This document shows, in pieces, positions 44,525-52,566 of a stretch of DNA of 64,000 nt. Position numbers and translations under genes: made by a program. Under the pieces are notes generated by a model. It was not told the DNA's origin, did no database searches, and was given only the letters and a program-made list of their open reading frames with translations. The DNA is from Parabacteroides goldsteinii (GTDB taxonomy: Bacteria; Bacteroidota; Bacteroidia; Bacteroidales; Tannerellaceae). How positions within the stretch are numbered: the stretch's first letter is position 1; each line of letters opens with the position of its first letter. The stretch lies in assembly GCF_015550595.1 (NCBI RefSeq), contig NZ_JADNBB010000010.1, forward strand, positions 1 to 64,000, given 5' to 3'.

Positions 44525-46819
44525 ATGAATATAAGACAAGTAGCGCATTATGCGTTTTTATCTTTCTCACTTCTGACCACTGTGGTTTCCGCAAAGACAA
44601 AAGAACCTGTGGATTATGTAGATATGTTTATCGGCACTTCCAATTCCCGTTGGATGCTCGGGCCGTATGCCCAGGAACCGTTCGGCATGGTGCAACTCGG
44701 CCCCGATAATCAGGGAAATGTCTGGATGGGCGGATACGAATACGCCATCAACAGCGTTTCCGGTTTCAGCCATCTGCATGCCTGGACGATGGGCGGACTG
44801 ATGATTATGCCTACAACAGCCGACCTGGCCCTGTCGAACCCGTCGGTCGACTCCCCTTACAAGGGTGCGAACGCCGGATATCACTCCCGCATACTGAAAG
44901 AGACGGAGAAAGCCTCCCCGGGATATTATTCCGTCTATCTATACGATCACGAAGTGAAGGCCGAACTGTCGGCTACTACCCGCTGCGGTATTCACCGGTA
45001 TACTTTCCCCGAAAGAAAGGAGTCGAGAATACTGATAGACCTGTTGTTCCCTACCGAATGGGATTACGGATTCAGCGTGAAGGATGCCTGCATCACCAAA
45101 GTAAGTTCTACAGAGCTGGAAGGATATGCCGATTGCCAGTCGGGCTCGTGGAGTAGCTGGAATAATTACAAACTGCATTTCATCATCCGTTTCAGCAAAC
45201 CGTTTTCCCGCTTGAACGGATGGAATGAAGGGAAAGAGGTAGAAGATATACAATCCATCGTTGGTAAAAACGATATAGGAGTTTATGCCCTCTACACCAC
45301 CGGTGAAGGGGAAAGTATCACGGTCTCCACCGGCTTATCGCTGGTCAGTATCGACCAGGCCCGGTTAAACATGGAGACGGAGCTGGCTCCTTTGCAATAC
45401 GATTTCGACCGTGTCGTAGCCCAGACCCGCAACAAATGGAACGAACTGCTCGGCAAAATAGAGATCGAAGGACAGGACGAAGTGGATAAAACCAAATTCT
45501 ATACCAACCTCTATCGGGCTTATGCCGGGAAACAGACCTGGAACGATGTGAACGGTCAGTACCGGGATGCCTGCGAAAACGTGCAGCAGCTGGAGCATGG
45601 TAATATGTACGGCGGCGATGCCTTCTGGAACAGTTTCTGGAATCTGAACGGTCTCTGGTCGATCATCTCCCCCCGCATCGTAGACGATTGGGTGACCACA
45701 CAACTGGAAATGTTCAAACATACAGGATGGACGAATAAAGGACCGGCCGGACTCGAATATTCGGGCATCATGGAAGGATCGCACGAAACCGCCTTGATGG
45801 TGGCCGCCTACCAGAAAGGGATACGCAAAGACGGGGAAGCTATTTACAAAGCCGTATCAAAGAATGTGACGGAACCCGGGATCAATCATCCTTGCGGCGG
45901 TAACTGCGGAAATCCTTTACTGGACGTTTATATTAAGTATGGTTATATGCCGATGGAAATGAGCGTCGTATCCAAAACACTCGATTATGCTTACGACGAT
46001 TGGTGTGTCTCCCAGTTGGCCCTGGCTCTCGGAAAGAAAAAAGAAGGAAAGGCATTACTGGCACGTTCCATGAATTATAAGAATGTATTTCATCCGGAAA
46101 AGAAATTTGTCATGCGCAGGGATAGTCTCGGTAACTGGGATAAGGAGTTTGATGTCTTTTCCAACAAAGGGTTTATCGAAGGAAACAGTTGGCAATATTC
46201 CTGGTATGTACCGCACGATATTCCGGGATTGGTCGACTTTCTGGGTAAAGAGCTCTTCAACAGCCGCCTGGAAGATGGTTTTATCAAGTCGGAAAAGCAT
46301 AAGTTCGCAGCCCATGTCTTCGACCGTACATCGGGACAGTCTGCCGAATTCTATATCAACCAGGGAAATGAGGTAAACATGTGTACTCCGTTCCTATTCA
46401 ACTACTCGGGTAAACCGTGGCTGGCACAGAAATGGTCGCGTGCGATCCTGGATAGTTTCTACGGCTCGACTCCCTATCATGGTTGGGAAGGCGACGAAGA
46501 CGAAGGACAGATGGGAGGCTGGTATGTGATGAGTGCGTTGGGTCTGTTCGAAATGAACGGAGGTGCTTCCACCCGCCCGGAACTGGAACTGACCAGCCCG
46601 CTATTCAATAAAATAACCATTCATCTGGATCCGGATTACTACAAAGGTAAAACCTTCACGATCGAAGCACGTAACAATTCGAAAGAAAACATCTATATAC
46701 AGAAGGCTTACCTCAACGGTAAAGAATTAAAACAACCCCGGATACCCTTTGCTGCAATTGCCGCCGGTGGAAAACTAATTCTCGAGATGGGTGATAAACC
46801 AGACTATCAGTGCTTCTAA
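44525..46819 (+). CDS. GH92-family glycoside hydrolase (putative alpha-mannosidase)
   Basis: 764 residues with a signal peptide (about 1-23), so periplasmic or surface-exposed; no lipobox is evident. GH92 features: VDYVDMFIGTSNSRWMLGPY at the mature N-terminus, the barrel segment AGLEYSGIMEGSHETALM, and the conserved acidic motif GDEDEGQMGGWYVMSALGLF (about 654-673), which holds the catalytic base and Ca2+ ligands. GH92 enzymes remove alpha-mannose by inversion in a Ca2+-dependent way, often from host N-glycans. The usual proline-rich run after the active-site motif differs, so specificity is uncertain. It stands alone, without a SusCD pair, and is divergent from the exporter. Confidence 0.88.
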   Translation: MNIRQVAHYAFLSFSLLTTVVSAKTKEPVDYVDMFIGTSNSRWMLGPYAQEPFGMVQLGPDNQGNVWMGGYEYAINSVSGFSHLHAWTMGGLMIMPTTADLALSNPSVDSPYKGANAGYHSRILKETEKASPGYYSVYLYDHEVKAELSATTRCGIHRYTFPERKESRILIDLLFPTEWDYGFSVKDACITKVSSTELEGYADCQSGSWSSWNNYKLHFIIRFSKPFSRLNGWNEGKEVEDIQSIVGKNDIGVYALYTTGEGESITVSTGLSLVSIDQARLNMETELAPLQYDFDRVVAQTRNKWNELLGKIEIEGQDEVDKTKFYTNLYRAYAGKQTWNDVNGQYRDACENVQQLEHGNMYGGDAFWNSFWNLNGLWSIISPRIVDDWVTTQLEMFKHTGWTNKGPAGLEYSGIMEGSHETALMVAAYQKGIRKDGEAIYKAVSKNVTEPGINHPCGGNCGNPLLDVYIKYGYMPMEMSVVSKTLDYAYDDWCVSQLALALGKKKEGKALLARSMNYKNVFHPEKKFVMRRDSLGNWDKEFDVFSNKGFIEGNSWQYSWYVPHDIPGLVDFLGKELFNSRLEDGFIKSEKHKFAAHVFDRTSGQSAEFYINQGNEVNMCTPFLFNYSGKPWLAQKWSRAILDSFYGSTPYHGWEGDEDEGQMGGWYVMSALGLFEMNGGASTRPELELTSPLFNKITIHLDPDYYKGKTFTIEARNNSKENIYIQKAYLNGKELKQPRIPFAAIAAGGKLILEMGDKPDYQCF

Positions 46820-46830
46820 AGCACCTCCTC

Positions 46831-46873
46831 TTTGCCGGACGTAAATCATTATTATAGGTAACCGTCCGGCAAA
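46831..46873 (+). terminator. Hairpin after GH92 gene
   Basis: TTTGCCGGACG (46831-46841) and CGTCCGGCAAA (46863-46873) are perfect 11-bp complements. No strong T-run follows on the plus strand. Confidence 0.6.
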
Positions 46874-46888
46874 TTCATCTGTTTTTTA

Positions 46889-46896
46889 TACTTTTG
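46889..46896 (+). promoter_or_regulatory. -7 promoter element of second two-component operon
   Basis: TACTTTTG matches TAnnTTTG; transcript start near 46903 and a leader of only about 13 nt. Confidence 0.45.
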
Positions 46897-46915
46897 TGCA
46901 AAGATAAGAAACAAC

Positions 46916-48160
46916 ATGCCACTATTTAAGAAGAAGGAACAATCCGCGCAACCCAACCTGGAGCAATTGCTCTCGGAGTTTAACCGGTCGCTGGCATTGA
47001 TCGTCGACAAACAATTACTTATCGGCAACATCGTTGCCAAGGTAAAGCAGATATGCCCCGTAGAAAGCATTTATATCTTTCTATTGGACGAAAATACCGG
47101 GAAATACAAACAACAGAATGAAGCAAAAAACAAACCGGTTGTCCTTACCAGCCGGAGCCGCCTGGTAAGCTGGCTGTCGGTCAACGAAAAGCATTTGATC
47201 GTATCCGATTACCCGGACATCATAAACTATTTCCCAAAAGAAGAGCAGGAAGCATTACGGCAACTGGGAGCCGAACTGGTCTTTCCCCTTAAGGTAATGA
47301 ATCAAACGAACGGAACCATTTTCATAGGAAAGAAAAATGACGGTACACGTTTTACCGAACAGGAACTGAACCTTCTCTCTATCCTGATCAACCAGGCTAA
47401 CTTTGCTATCGAGCATGCTTCGTTGTATGAGGTACAAACAGAACGCCTGAAAAAGATGTATCGTACCGACCGCCTGGCAACCCTCGGCGAACTGGCTGCC
47501 GGTGCAGCGCATGAAATACGAAACCCGTTGACAGCTATCCGCAGTACGATCCAGTACCTCAGCAAAGACTTCAGCTCCGATCCCGTAAAAAACGAAATGA
47601 TGACGGAACTGATATCTGAAGTGGAGCGCATCAACAAGATCGTACAGGGATTGCTCTCGTTCGCCCGTCCGTCTGCCCTCGACACTTCGGAGGTAAACAT
47701 CGAACAACTGATCAACCAGACGCTTCTGCTGGTGACAAACACTTTACGTAAACAAAATGTCGAGGTCGAATTCGAATACTTCACCGACAATACGACGATA
47801 CAGGCCGATGCGGAACAGCTTAAACAAGTCTTTCTGAACATCATTCTGAACGCAGTAGAAGCGATGAGTAAGAATCCGCCTGACCGTTCGCGTACATTAA
47901 TAATAAGTATAGAAAAAGGAGCTCCTATCAACTCTCATTCCCGTTACCTCATTCTCTCGTTCGAAGATACCGGCAAAGGGATCGAACAAAAAGATATAGA
48001 GAATGTGTTCAACCCGTTCTTTACGACAAAAGAAGAAGGGACAGGGCTCGGCCTTGCCATCTGCTACGGGATCATCAACCGTCACGAAGGCGAGATAGAA
48101 ATAAAAAGCACGCCAGGTAAAGGCACTTGTATGAATGTAAAATTACCGCAACGCATATGA
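46916..48160 (+). CDS. Cytoplasmic GAF-domain sensor histidine kinase
   Basis: 414 residues, no TM helix. A GAF domain (~25-170) is followed by a HisKA helix with H199 (LAAGAAHEIRNPLTAIRST) and an ATPase domain: N box EQLKQVFLNIILNAVEAM, G1 FEDTGKGIE, G2 GTGLGLAICYGII. NtrB/ZraS-like phosphotransfer module with a soluble sensor, so the cue is probably a cytoplasmic ligand or a partner protein. The stop codon overlaps the ATG of the regulator gene (ATGA at 48157-48160), meaning coupled translation. Confidence 0.93.
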   Translation: MPLFKKKEQSAQPNLEQLLSEFNRSLALIVDKQLLIGNIVAKVKQICPVESIYIFLLDENTGKYKQQNEAKNKPVVLTSRSRLVSWLSVNEKHLIVSDYPDIINYFPKEEQEALRQLGAELVFPLKVMNQTNGTIFIGKKNDGTRFTEQELNLLSILINQANFAIEHASLYEVQTERLKKMYRTDRLATLGELAAGAAHEIRNPLTAIRSTIQYLSKDFSSDPVKNEMMTELISEVERINKIVQGLLSFARPSALDTSEVNIEQLINQTLLLVTNTLRKQNVEVEFEYFTDNTTIQADAEQLKQVFLNIILNAVEAMSKNPPDRSRTLIISIEKGAPINSHSRYLILSFEDTGKGIEQKDIENVFNPFFTTKEEGTGLGLAICYGIINRHEGEIEIKSTPGKGTCMNVKLPQRI

Positions 48161-49527
48161 AAGCAAAAATAGTTGTAGCCGACGACGAACCGCATATCCG
48201 TAAGATGATCTGCCGTCTGCTCACCGACGAGGGATACGAAGTAAAACCTGCCGAAAACGGTCGGGAAGCGGTGGAGGTTTTCCTCTCCTTCCAACCTGAC
48301 GTCGTTTTGCTGGATCAGCAGATGCCTGTTATGACCGGAGTGGAAGCCCTGGAAGAGATCAAACGTATCTCTCCCAACCAGACTGTTCTTTTTGTAACAG
48401 CTTTCGGTTCTATCTCCCTCGCAGTCGACGCCGTAAAGAAAGGTGCTTACGATTTCATAGAGAAACCTTTCGACAACGATAAACTGTTGCTCACCGTTAG
48501 CCGTGCTGTCGAGCACAGCCGGATGAAAGGAGAAATATCAAACCTGAAGAAAAGCCTGGGTGAAAAGCAAAGTCCCGTCATCGGAGAAAACACCGGCTTG
48601 AAGCAGGTTATGGCACAAGTCCGCCGGGTAGCGGAAACAAATGCAACCGTATTGATACATGGCGAAAGCGGGACGGGAAAGGAACTGATAGCCCGCGCCG
48701 TACATAATAACAGTCTGCGTAACAATGGCCCCTTTGTTGCCATCAACTGTGGAGCGATCCCGCTAACATTAATGGAAAGCGAACTGTTCGGACACGAACG
48801 CGGCGCCTTTACGGATGCCAAGGAGGCAAAAGCAGGAACCTTCGAACGGGCCGATGGCGGTACACTTTTCCTCGATGAAGTAGGAGAACTGCCCCTGGAT
48901 GCACAGGTCAAACTGCTCCGCGTACTGGAAGAAAGGAAAATCACCCGTATCGGTGGTAAAAAAGCGATTCCGGTAGATGTCCGTATCGTGGCAGCTACCA
49001 ACCGTAACCTGGATGATGAAGTAAAGAACGGGCATTTCCGCCTCGACCTGCTCTATCGCCTGAATGTGTTTACACTGATCCTTCCGCCTCTCCGCGAAAG
49101 GAAAGAAGACATACCCTTGCTGACCAATTTCTTCATCCGTAAATACAACCGGACGTTGAGCCTGGATGTACAATCCGTCAGTCCTGAAGCGATAGCGCTT
49201 CTCTCTTCTTACGACTGGCCCGGAAATGTACGTGACCTTGAAAATGCCATACAGAGTTCCATGATACTTTGTACCGGGGGCATGATCCGTCCCGAACATT
49301 TACCCGACCGTATAAAAGGTTACGAACTGGCCGAGGCACAAACCGTTACCGGTTCCGGCGGGAACAGTATCCGGGAGGTCAATGCCCAGATGGAGAAAGA
49401 GCTCATTACTGAAGCGCTGAAAAAGCATAACTTCAACCGTACGTTAACGGCCGAAGCTCTTAATATCAGCCGGAAAACATTGTTTAACAAAATGAAGCGG
49501 TATGGGCTATCATCCGATGAAAACTGA
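48157..49527 (+). CDS. NtrC-family sigma54-dependent response regulator
   Basis: 456 residues from the ATG that overlaps the kinase stop; a longer frame from a TTG at 48127 is rejected. Receiver with D9/D10 and phospho-acceptor D53 (VVLLDQQMP). AAA+ domain with Walker A GESGTGKE (169-176), GAFTDA contact loop (216-221) and Walker B TLFLDE (236-241). Fis-type helix-turn-helix at the end (TAEALNISRKTLFNKMKRYG). Probable target: the sigma54 promoter at 44304, 4 kb away, with TTACCC palindromes. No such site is seen before its own operon. Confidence 0.95.
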   Translation: MKAKIVVADDEPHIRKMICRLLTDEGYEVKPAENGREAVEVFLSFQPDVVLLDQQMPVMTGVEALEEIKRISPNQTVLFVTAFGSISLAVDAVKKGAYDFIEKPFDNDKLLLTVSRAVEHSRMKGEISNLKKSLGEKQSPVIGENTGLKQVMAQVRRVAETNATVLIHGESGTGKELIARAVHNNSLRNNGPFVAINCGAIPLTLMESELFGHERGAFTDAKEAKAGTFERADGGTLFLDEVGELPLDAQVKLLRVLEERKITRIGGKKAIPVDVRIVAATNRNLDDEVKNGHFRLDLLYRLNVFTLILPPLRERKEDIPLLTNFFIRKYNRTLSLDVQSVSPEAIALLSSYDWPGNVRDLENAIQSSMILCTGGMIRPEHLPDRIKGYELAEAQTVTGSGGNSIREVNAQMEKELITEALKKHNFNRTLTAEALNISRKTLFNKMKRYGLSSDEN

Positions 49528-49566
49528 CACTGTGCCTTTGCTATTCATTGGCTATCTGTCACCATT

Positions 49567-49605
49567 ACAAGGGATGATCTATTAAAAAACAAAACATCCC
49601 CTTGT
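49567..49605 (+). terminator. Hairpin terminator after second regulator gene
   Basis: ACAAGGGATG pairs with CATCCCCTTGT (one bulge); a short T-rich stretch follows. Confidence 0.55.
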
Positions 49606-49624
49606 TTATATAACATTAGTTCTT

Positions 49625-49632
49625 AACTTTGC
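49625..49632 (+). promoter_or_regulatory. -7 promoter element of the oxidoreductase operon
   Basis: TAACTTTG matches TAnnTTTG; start near 49640, about 28 nt before the first ATG. Confidence 0.6.
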
Positions 49633-49667
49633 CGTTCTACACGACATAAAACATAATTAGTTATACT

Positions 49668-49895
49668 ATGGCAAAAATAAAAGGAGCGGTAGTTGTCAAC
49701 CAGGAACGCTGCAAAGGATGCAACCTATGTGTTGTTTCCTGTCCGAGCGATGTACTGGAATTACACCCGCGTGAAGTGAATAACAAAGGGTACCATTATG
49801 TGTACATGAAAAACCCTGATGCTTGCATCGGTTGCGCCAGTTGCGGATTAGTTTGTCCGGACGGTTGTTTAACCATCTACAAAGTAAAAATATAA
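49668..49895 (+). CDS. korD: Ferredoxin-like subunit of 2-oxoacid:ferredoxin oxidoreductase
   Basis: 75 residues with two 4Fe-4S clusters: CKGCNLCVVSCP (C15, C18, C21, C25) and CIGCASCGLVCP (C53, C56, C59, C63). As the delta subunit it carries electrons from the TPP site to external ferredoxin. First gene of an operon with korA, a small membrane ORF, korB and korC. The order D-A-B-C is typical of 2-oxoglutarate:ferredoxin oxidoreductases; the exact 2-oxoacid is inferred from the family. Confidence 0.9.
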   Translation: MAKIKGAVVVNQERCKGCNLCVVSCPSDVLELHPREVNNKGYHYVYMKNPDACIGCASCGLVCPDGCLTIYKVKI

Positions 49896-49902
49896 AACAG
49901 AT

Positions 49903-50982
49903 ATGGCAGAAGAGATTAAATTAATGAAGGGGAATGAAGCCATCGCACATGCGGCTATCCGTTACGGTGCCGATGGATACTTCGGTTACCCCATCACTCC
50001 GCAGTCGGAGATCTTGGAAACCCTTATGGCTGAAATGCCCTGGGAAACAACCGGAATGGTAGTACTGCAAGCCGAAAGTGAAGTTGCAGCAATCAATATG
50101 GTATATGGTGGTGCCGGTACAGGCAAACGTGTAATGACATCATCTTCCAGCCCCGGTATCAGCTTAAAGCAGGAAGGTATTTCTTATATCGCAGGTGCTG
50201 AATTGCCTTGTCTGATCGTGAATGTAATGCGTGGAGGTCCCGGCCTGGGAACTATCCAGCCAAGCCAGGCAGACTACTTCCAGACTGTAAAAGGTGGCGG
50301 ACATGGTGACTATCGTCTGATTACCCTTGCTCCTTCCTCTGTACAGGAAATGGCTGATTTCGTAGGGTTGGGCTTCGACCTTGCTTTCAAATATAACAAC
50401 CCGGCTATCATCCTGGCAGACGGTATCATCGGCCAGATGATGGAGAAAGTGGTTATGCCTCCTTTCCGTCCCCGTAAGACGGAAGCCGAAATTATCGCTG
50501 AATGTCCGTGGGCGGCACAAGGCAAACTGAAAAACCGTAAGCCGAACGTGATCACTTCCCTGGAACTCGATCCGGCAAAGATGGAAGAAAACAATATCCG
50601 CTTCCAGGCTAAATATCGTAAAATCGAAGAGAATGAAGTGCGTTACGAAGAGTTCCATTGCGAAGATGCAGAATACCTGCTTGTCGCTTTCGGTTCTTCC
50701 GCACGTATCTGCCAGAAAGTAGTGGAAATTGCACGCGAAGAGGGTATCAAACTCGGCTTACTGCGCCCGATCACTTTGTGGCCGTTCCCGACAAAAGCAA
50801 TTGCTGCTTATGCCGAGAAGGTAAAGGGGATGCTTTCTGTCGAACTGAATGCAGGCCAGATGGTGGAAGATATCCGCCTGGCTGTTAACGGGAAAATAAA
50901 GGTTGAACACTTCGGCCGCCTGGGTGGTATCGTGTTTACTCCGGATGAAGTATTGAACGCGCTGAAAGAAAAATTATTTTAA
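49903..50982 (+). CDS. korA: 2-oxoacid:ferredoxin oxidoreductase alpha subunit
   Basis: 359 residues. The pyrimidine-binding TPP domain begins KGNEAIAHAAIRYGADGYFGYPITPQSE and includes the conserved glutamate in VLQAESEVAAINMVYG. Domain II lies near the C-terminus (LLVAFGSSARICQKVVEIAR). With KorB it forms the catalytic unit that converts 2-oxoglutarate and CoA to succinyl-CoA or the reverse, linked to ferredoxin. In anaerobes this replaces the NAD-dependent dehydrogenase in the partial citrate cycle. 8 bp after korD. Confidence 0.94.
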   Translation: MAEEIKLMKGNEAIAHAAIRYGADGYFGYPITPQSEILETLMAEMPWETTGMVVLQAESEVAAINMVYGGAGTGKRVMTSSSSPGISLKQEGISYIAGAELPCLIVNVMRGGPGLGTIQPSQADYFQTVKGGGHGDYRLITLAPSSVQEMADFVGLGFDLAFKYNNPAIILADGIIGQMMEKVVMPPFRPRKTEAEIIAECPWAAQGKLKNRKPNVITSLELDPAKMEENNIRFQAKYRKIEENEVRYEEFHCEDAEYLLVAFGSSARICQKVVEIAREEGIKLGLLRPITLWPFPTKAIAAYAEKVKGMLSVELNAGQMVEDIRLAVNGKIKVEHFGRLGGIVFTPDEVLNALKEKLF

Positions 50983-50987
50983 TTCGT

Positions 50988-51158
50988 ATGACACGCGGAA
51001 GTAAAACTGATAGTATATTGACAATCCTGTTCATGGTGCTAGCGGCAGCAGCTATTATCTGCTATTTTGCCGTTCCCGACCGTCACGTATTCTTATATTG
51101 TGGCGGTGCTGCCATCTGCTTCAGACTTGTTCAATATCTACTGAGATTTATTAGTTAA
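50988..51158 (+). CDS. Small two-helix membrane protein within the kor operon
   Basis: 56 residues (ATG 50988, stop 51156-51158), filling exactly the space between korA (6 bp before) and korB (14 bp after). It begins MTRGSKTDSI, then a hydrophobic helix (~10-30, LTILFMVLAAAAIICYFAVP), a short polar turn (DRHVF) and a second helix (~35-54). Hydrophobic throughout and compactly placed, so it looks like a real gene despite its size. It could hold the soluble oxidoreductase at the membrane, but no family is recognised. Function unknown. Confidence 0.75.
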   Translation: MTRGSKTDSILTILFMVLAAAAIICYFAVPDRHVFLYCGGAAICFRLVQYLLRFIS

Positions 51159-51171
51159 TTAAGCTACAATT

Positions 51172-51936
51172 ATGGAACTCAACGAAATAATTAAACCGGA
51201 GAATCTGGTCTATACAAAGCCGGAATTGATGAATGACAATCCCATGCACTACTGCCCCGGTTGCAGCCACGGTGTCATACACAAGCTGATCGCTGAAGTG
51301 ATCGCCGATATGGGAATGGAAGAAAAAACGATCGGTATCTCCCCGGTGGGATGTGCCGTATTCGCATACAACTATCTGGATATCGACTGGATAGAAGCAG
51401 CCCACGGACGTGCTCCTGCCATCGCCTCTGCTATCAAACGTCTGAACCCGGAAAAGATGATCTTTACCTATCAAGGTGATGGTGACTTAGCCGCTATCGG
51501 CACAGCTGAAACGATCCATGCCGCCAACCGTGGTGAAAACATCGTGATCGTATTCGTGAACAATGCTATCTACGGTATGACCGGTGGTCAGATGGCTCCT
51601 ACCACACTGGAAGGTATGCCTACTGCAACTTGTCCGTATGGCCGTAATATCGCTCTCAACGGTTATCCGTTGAAGATCGGTGATCTGTTGGCTCAACTGG
51701 AAGGAACTTGCCTGGTTACCCGCCAGAGCGTACAGACGGCTGCTGCCGTTCGCAAAGCAAAAAAGATGCTGCGTAAAGCTTTCGAAAACTCGATGGCCGG
51801 TAAAGGGACTTCAGTGGTCGAATTCGTCTCTACCTGTTCATCCGGTTGGAAGATGACACCCGAGAAATCAAACAAATGGATGGAAGAGAATATGTTCCCG
51901 TTCTATCCGTTGGGAGATCTTAAAAACAAAGAATAA
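51172..51936 (+). CDS. korB: 2-oxoacid:ferredoxin oxidoreductase beta subunit
   Basis: 254 residues. N-terminal CPGCSHGVIH and the TPP-diphosphate motif GDGDLAAIGTAETIHAANRG followed by NNAIYGMTGGQ, where Mg2+ and TPP bind. Conserved cysteines (in CPGC, SPVGCAVF and STCSSGW) fit the 4Fe-4S ligands of this subunit type. It pairs with KorA. Spacing to korC is 17 bp. Confidence 0.94.
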   Translation: MELNEIIKPENLVYTKPELMNDNPMHYCPGCSHGVIHKLIAEVIADMGMEEKTIGISPVGCAVFAYNYLDIDWIEAAHGRAPAIASAIKRLNPEKMIFTYQGDGDLAAIGTAETIHAANRGENIVIVFVNNAIYGMTGGQMAPTTLEGMPTATCPYGRNIALNGYPLKIGDLLAQLEGTCLVTRQSVQTAAAVRKAKKMLRKAFENSMAGKGTSVVEFVSTCSSGWKMTPEKSNKWMEENMFPFYPLGDLKNKE

Positions 51937-51953
51937 GTAAATACAGAAACGAC

Positions 51954-52496
51954 ATGAAACAAGAAATTATTATAGCAGGCTTTGGAGGACAAGGTGTTCT
52001 GTCGATGGGTAAGATACTTGCTTATTCAGGCTTGATGGAAGGCAAAGAAGTTACCTGGATGCCTTCATACGGACCGGAACAACGTGGTGGTACAGCCAAC
52101 GTAACAGTAATCATGAGCGATGATCCCATCAGTTCACCGATCCTGAATGAATATGATATCGCAATCGTACTGAATCAGCCTTCGATGGACAAATTCGAAA
52201 GCAAGGTGAAGCCGGGCGGTATCCTTATCTATGACGGATATGGCATACATACCCCTGTTAAACGTACCGATATCAGCGTTTACCGTGTGGATGCTATGGA
52301 TGCAGCAACCGAAATGAAAAACGAAAAAGCATTCAACATGCTTATCCTGGGCGGTTTATTAAAAATTGTTCCGATGGTAAAACTTGAGAATGTACTGTTG
52401 GGTCTGAAGAAGTCCTTGCCCGAACGTCATCACAAGCTGATCCCGATGAACGAGGCTGCCATAAAGAAAGGTATGGAGATCATACAGAAAATGTAA
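51954..52496 (+). CDS. korC: 2-oxoacid:ferredoxin oxidoreductase gamma subunit
   Basis: 180 residues. The Rossmann-like gamma domain starts with IIIAGFGGQGVLSMGKILAYSG and contains the family segment PSYGPEQRGGTANVTVIMSD. It caps the CoA-binding side of the complex. Last gene of the operon; a terminator follows at 52519. Confidence 0.93.
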   Translation: MKQEIIIAGFGGQGVLSMGKILAYSGLMEGKEVTWMPSYGPEQRGGTANVTVIMSDDPISSPILNEYDIAIVLNQPSMDKFESKVKPGGILIYDGYGIHTPVKRTDISVYRVDAMDAATEMKNEKAFNMLILGGLLKIVPMVKLENVLLGLKKSLPERHHKLIPMNEAAIKKGMEIIQKM

Positions 52497-52518
52497 TCTT
52501 GCAAAAAGAATATAAAGA

Positions 52519-52548
52519 GGGGCGTTTCTTTCGTAGGAACGCCCTTTT
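52519..52548 (+). terminator. Terminator of the kor operon
   Basis: GGGCGTT (52520-52526) and AACGCCC (52538-52544) form the stem, followed by TTTTGTTTT. Confidence 0.85.
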
Positions 52549-52552
52549 GTTT

Positions 52553-52560
52553 TATCTTTG
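52553..52560 (+). promoter_or_regulatory. -7 promoter element abutting the porin start codon
   Basis: TATCTTTG matches TAnnTTTG exactly but ends only 6 bp before the ATG at 52567, so transcription would begin at or next to the start codon. A leaderless or near-leaderless mRNA is suggested. Confidence 0.5.
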
Positions 52561-52566
52561 CAACCC

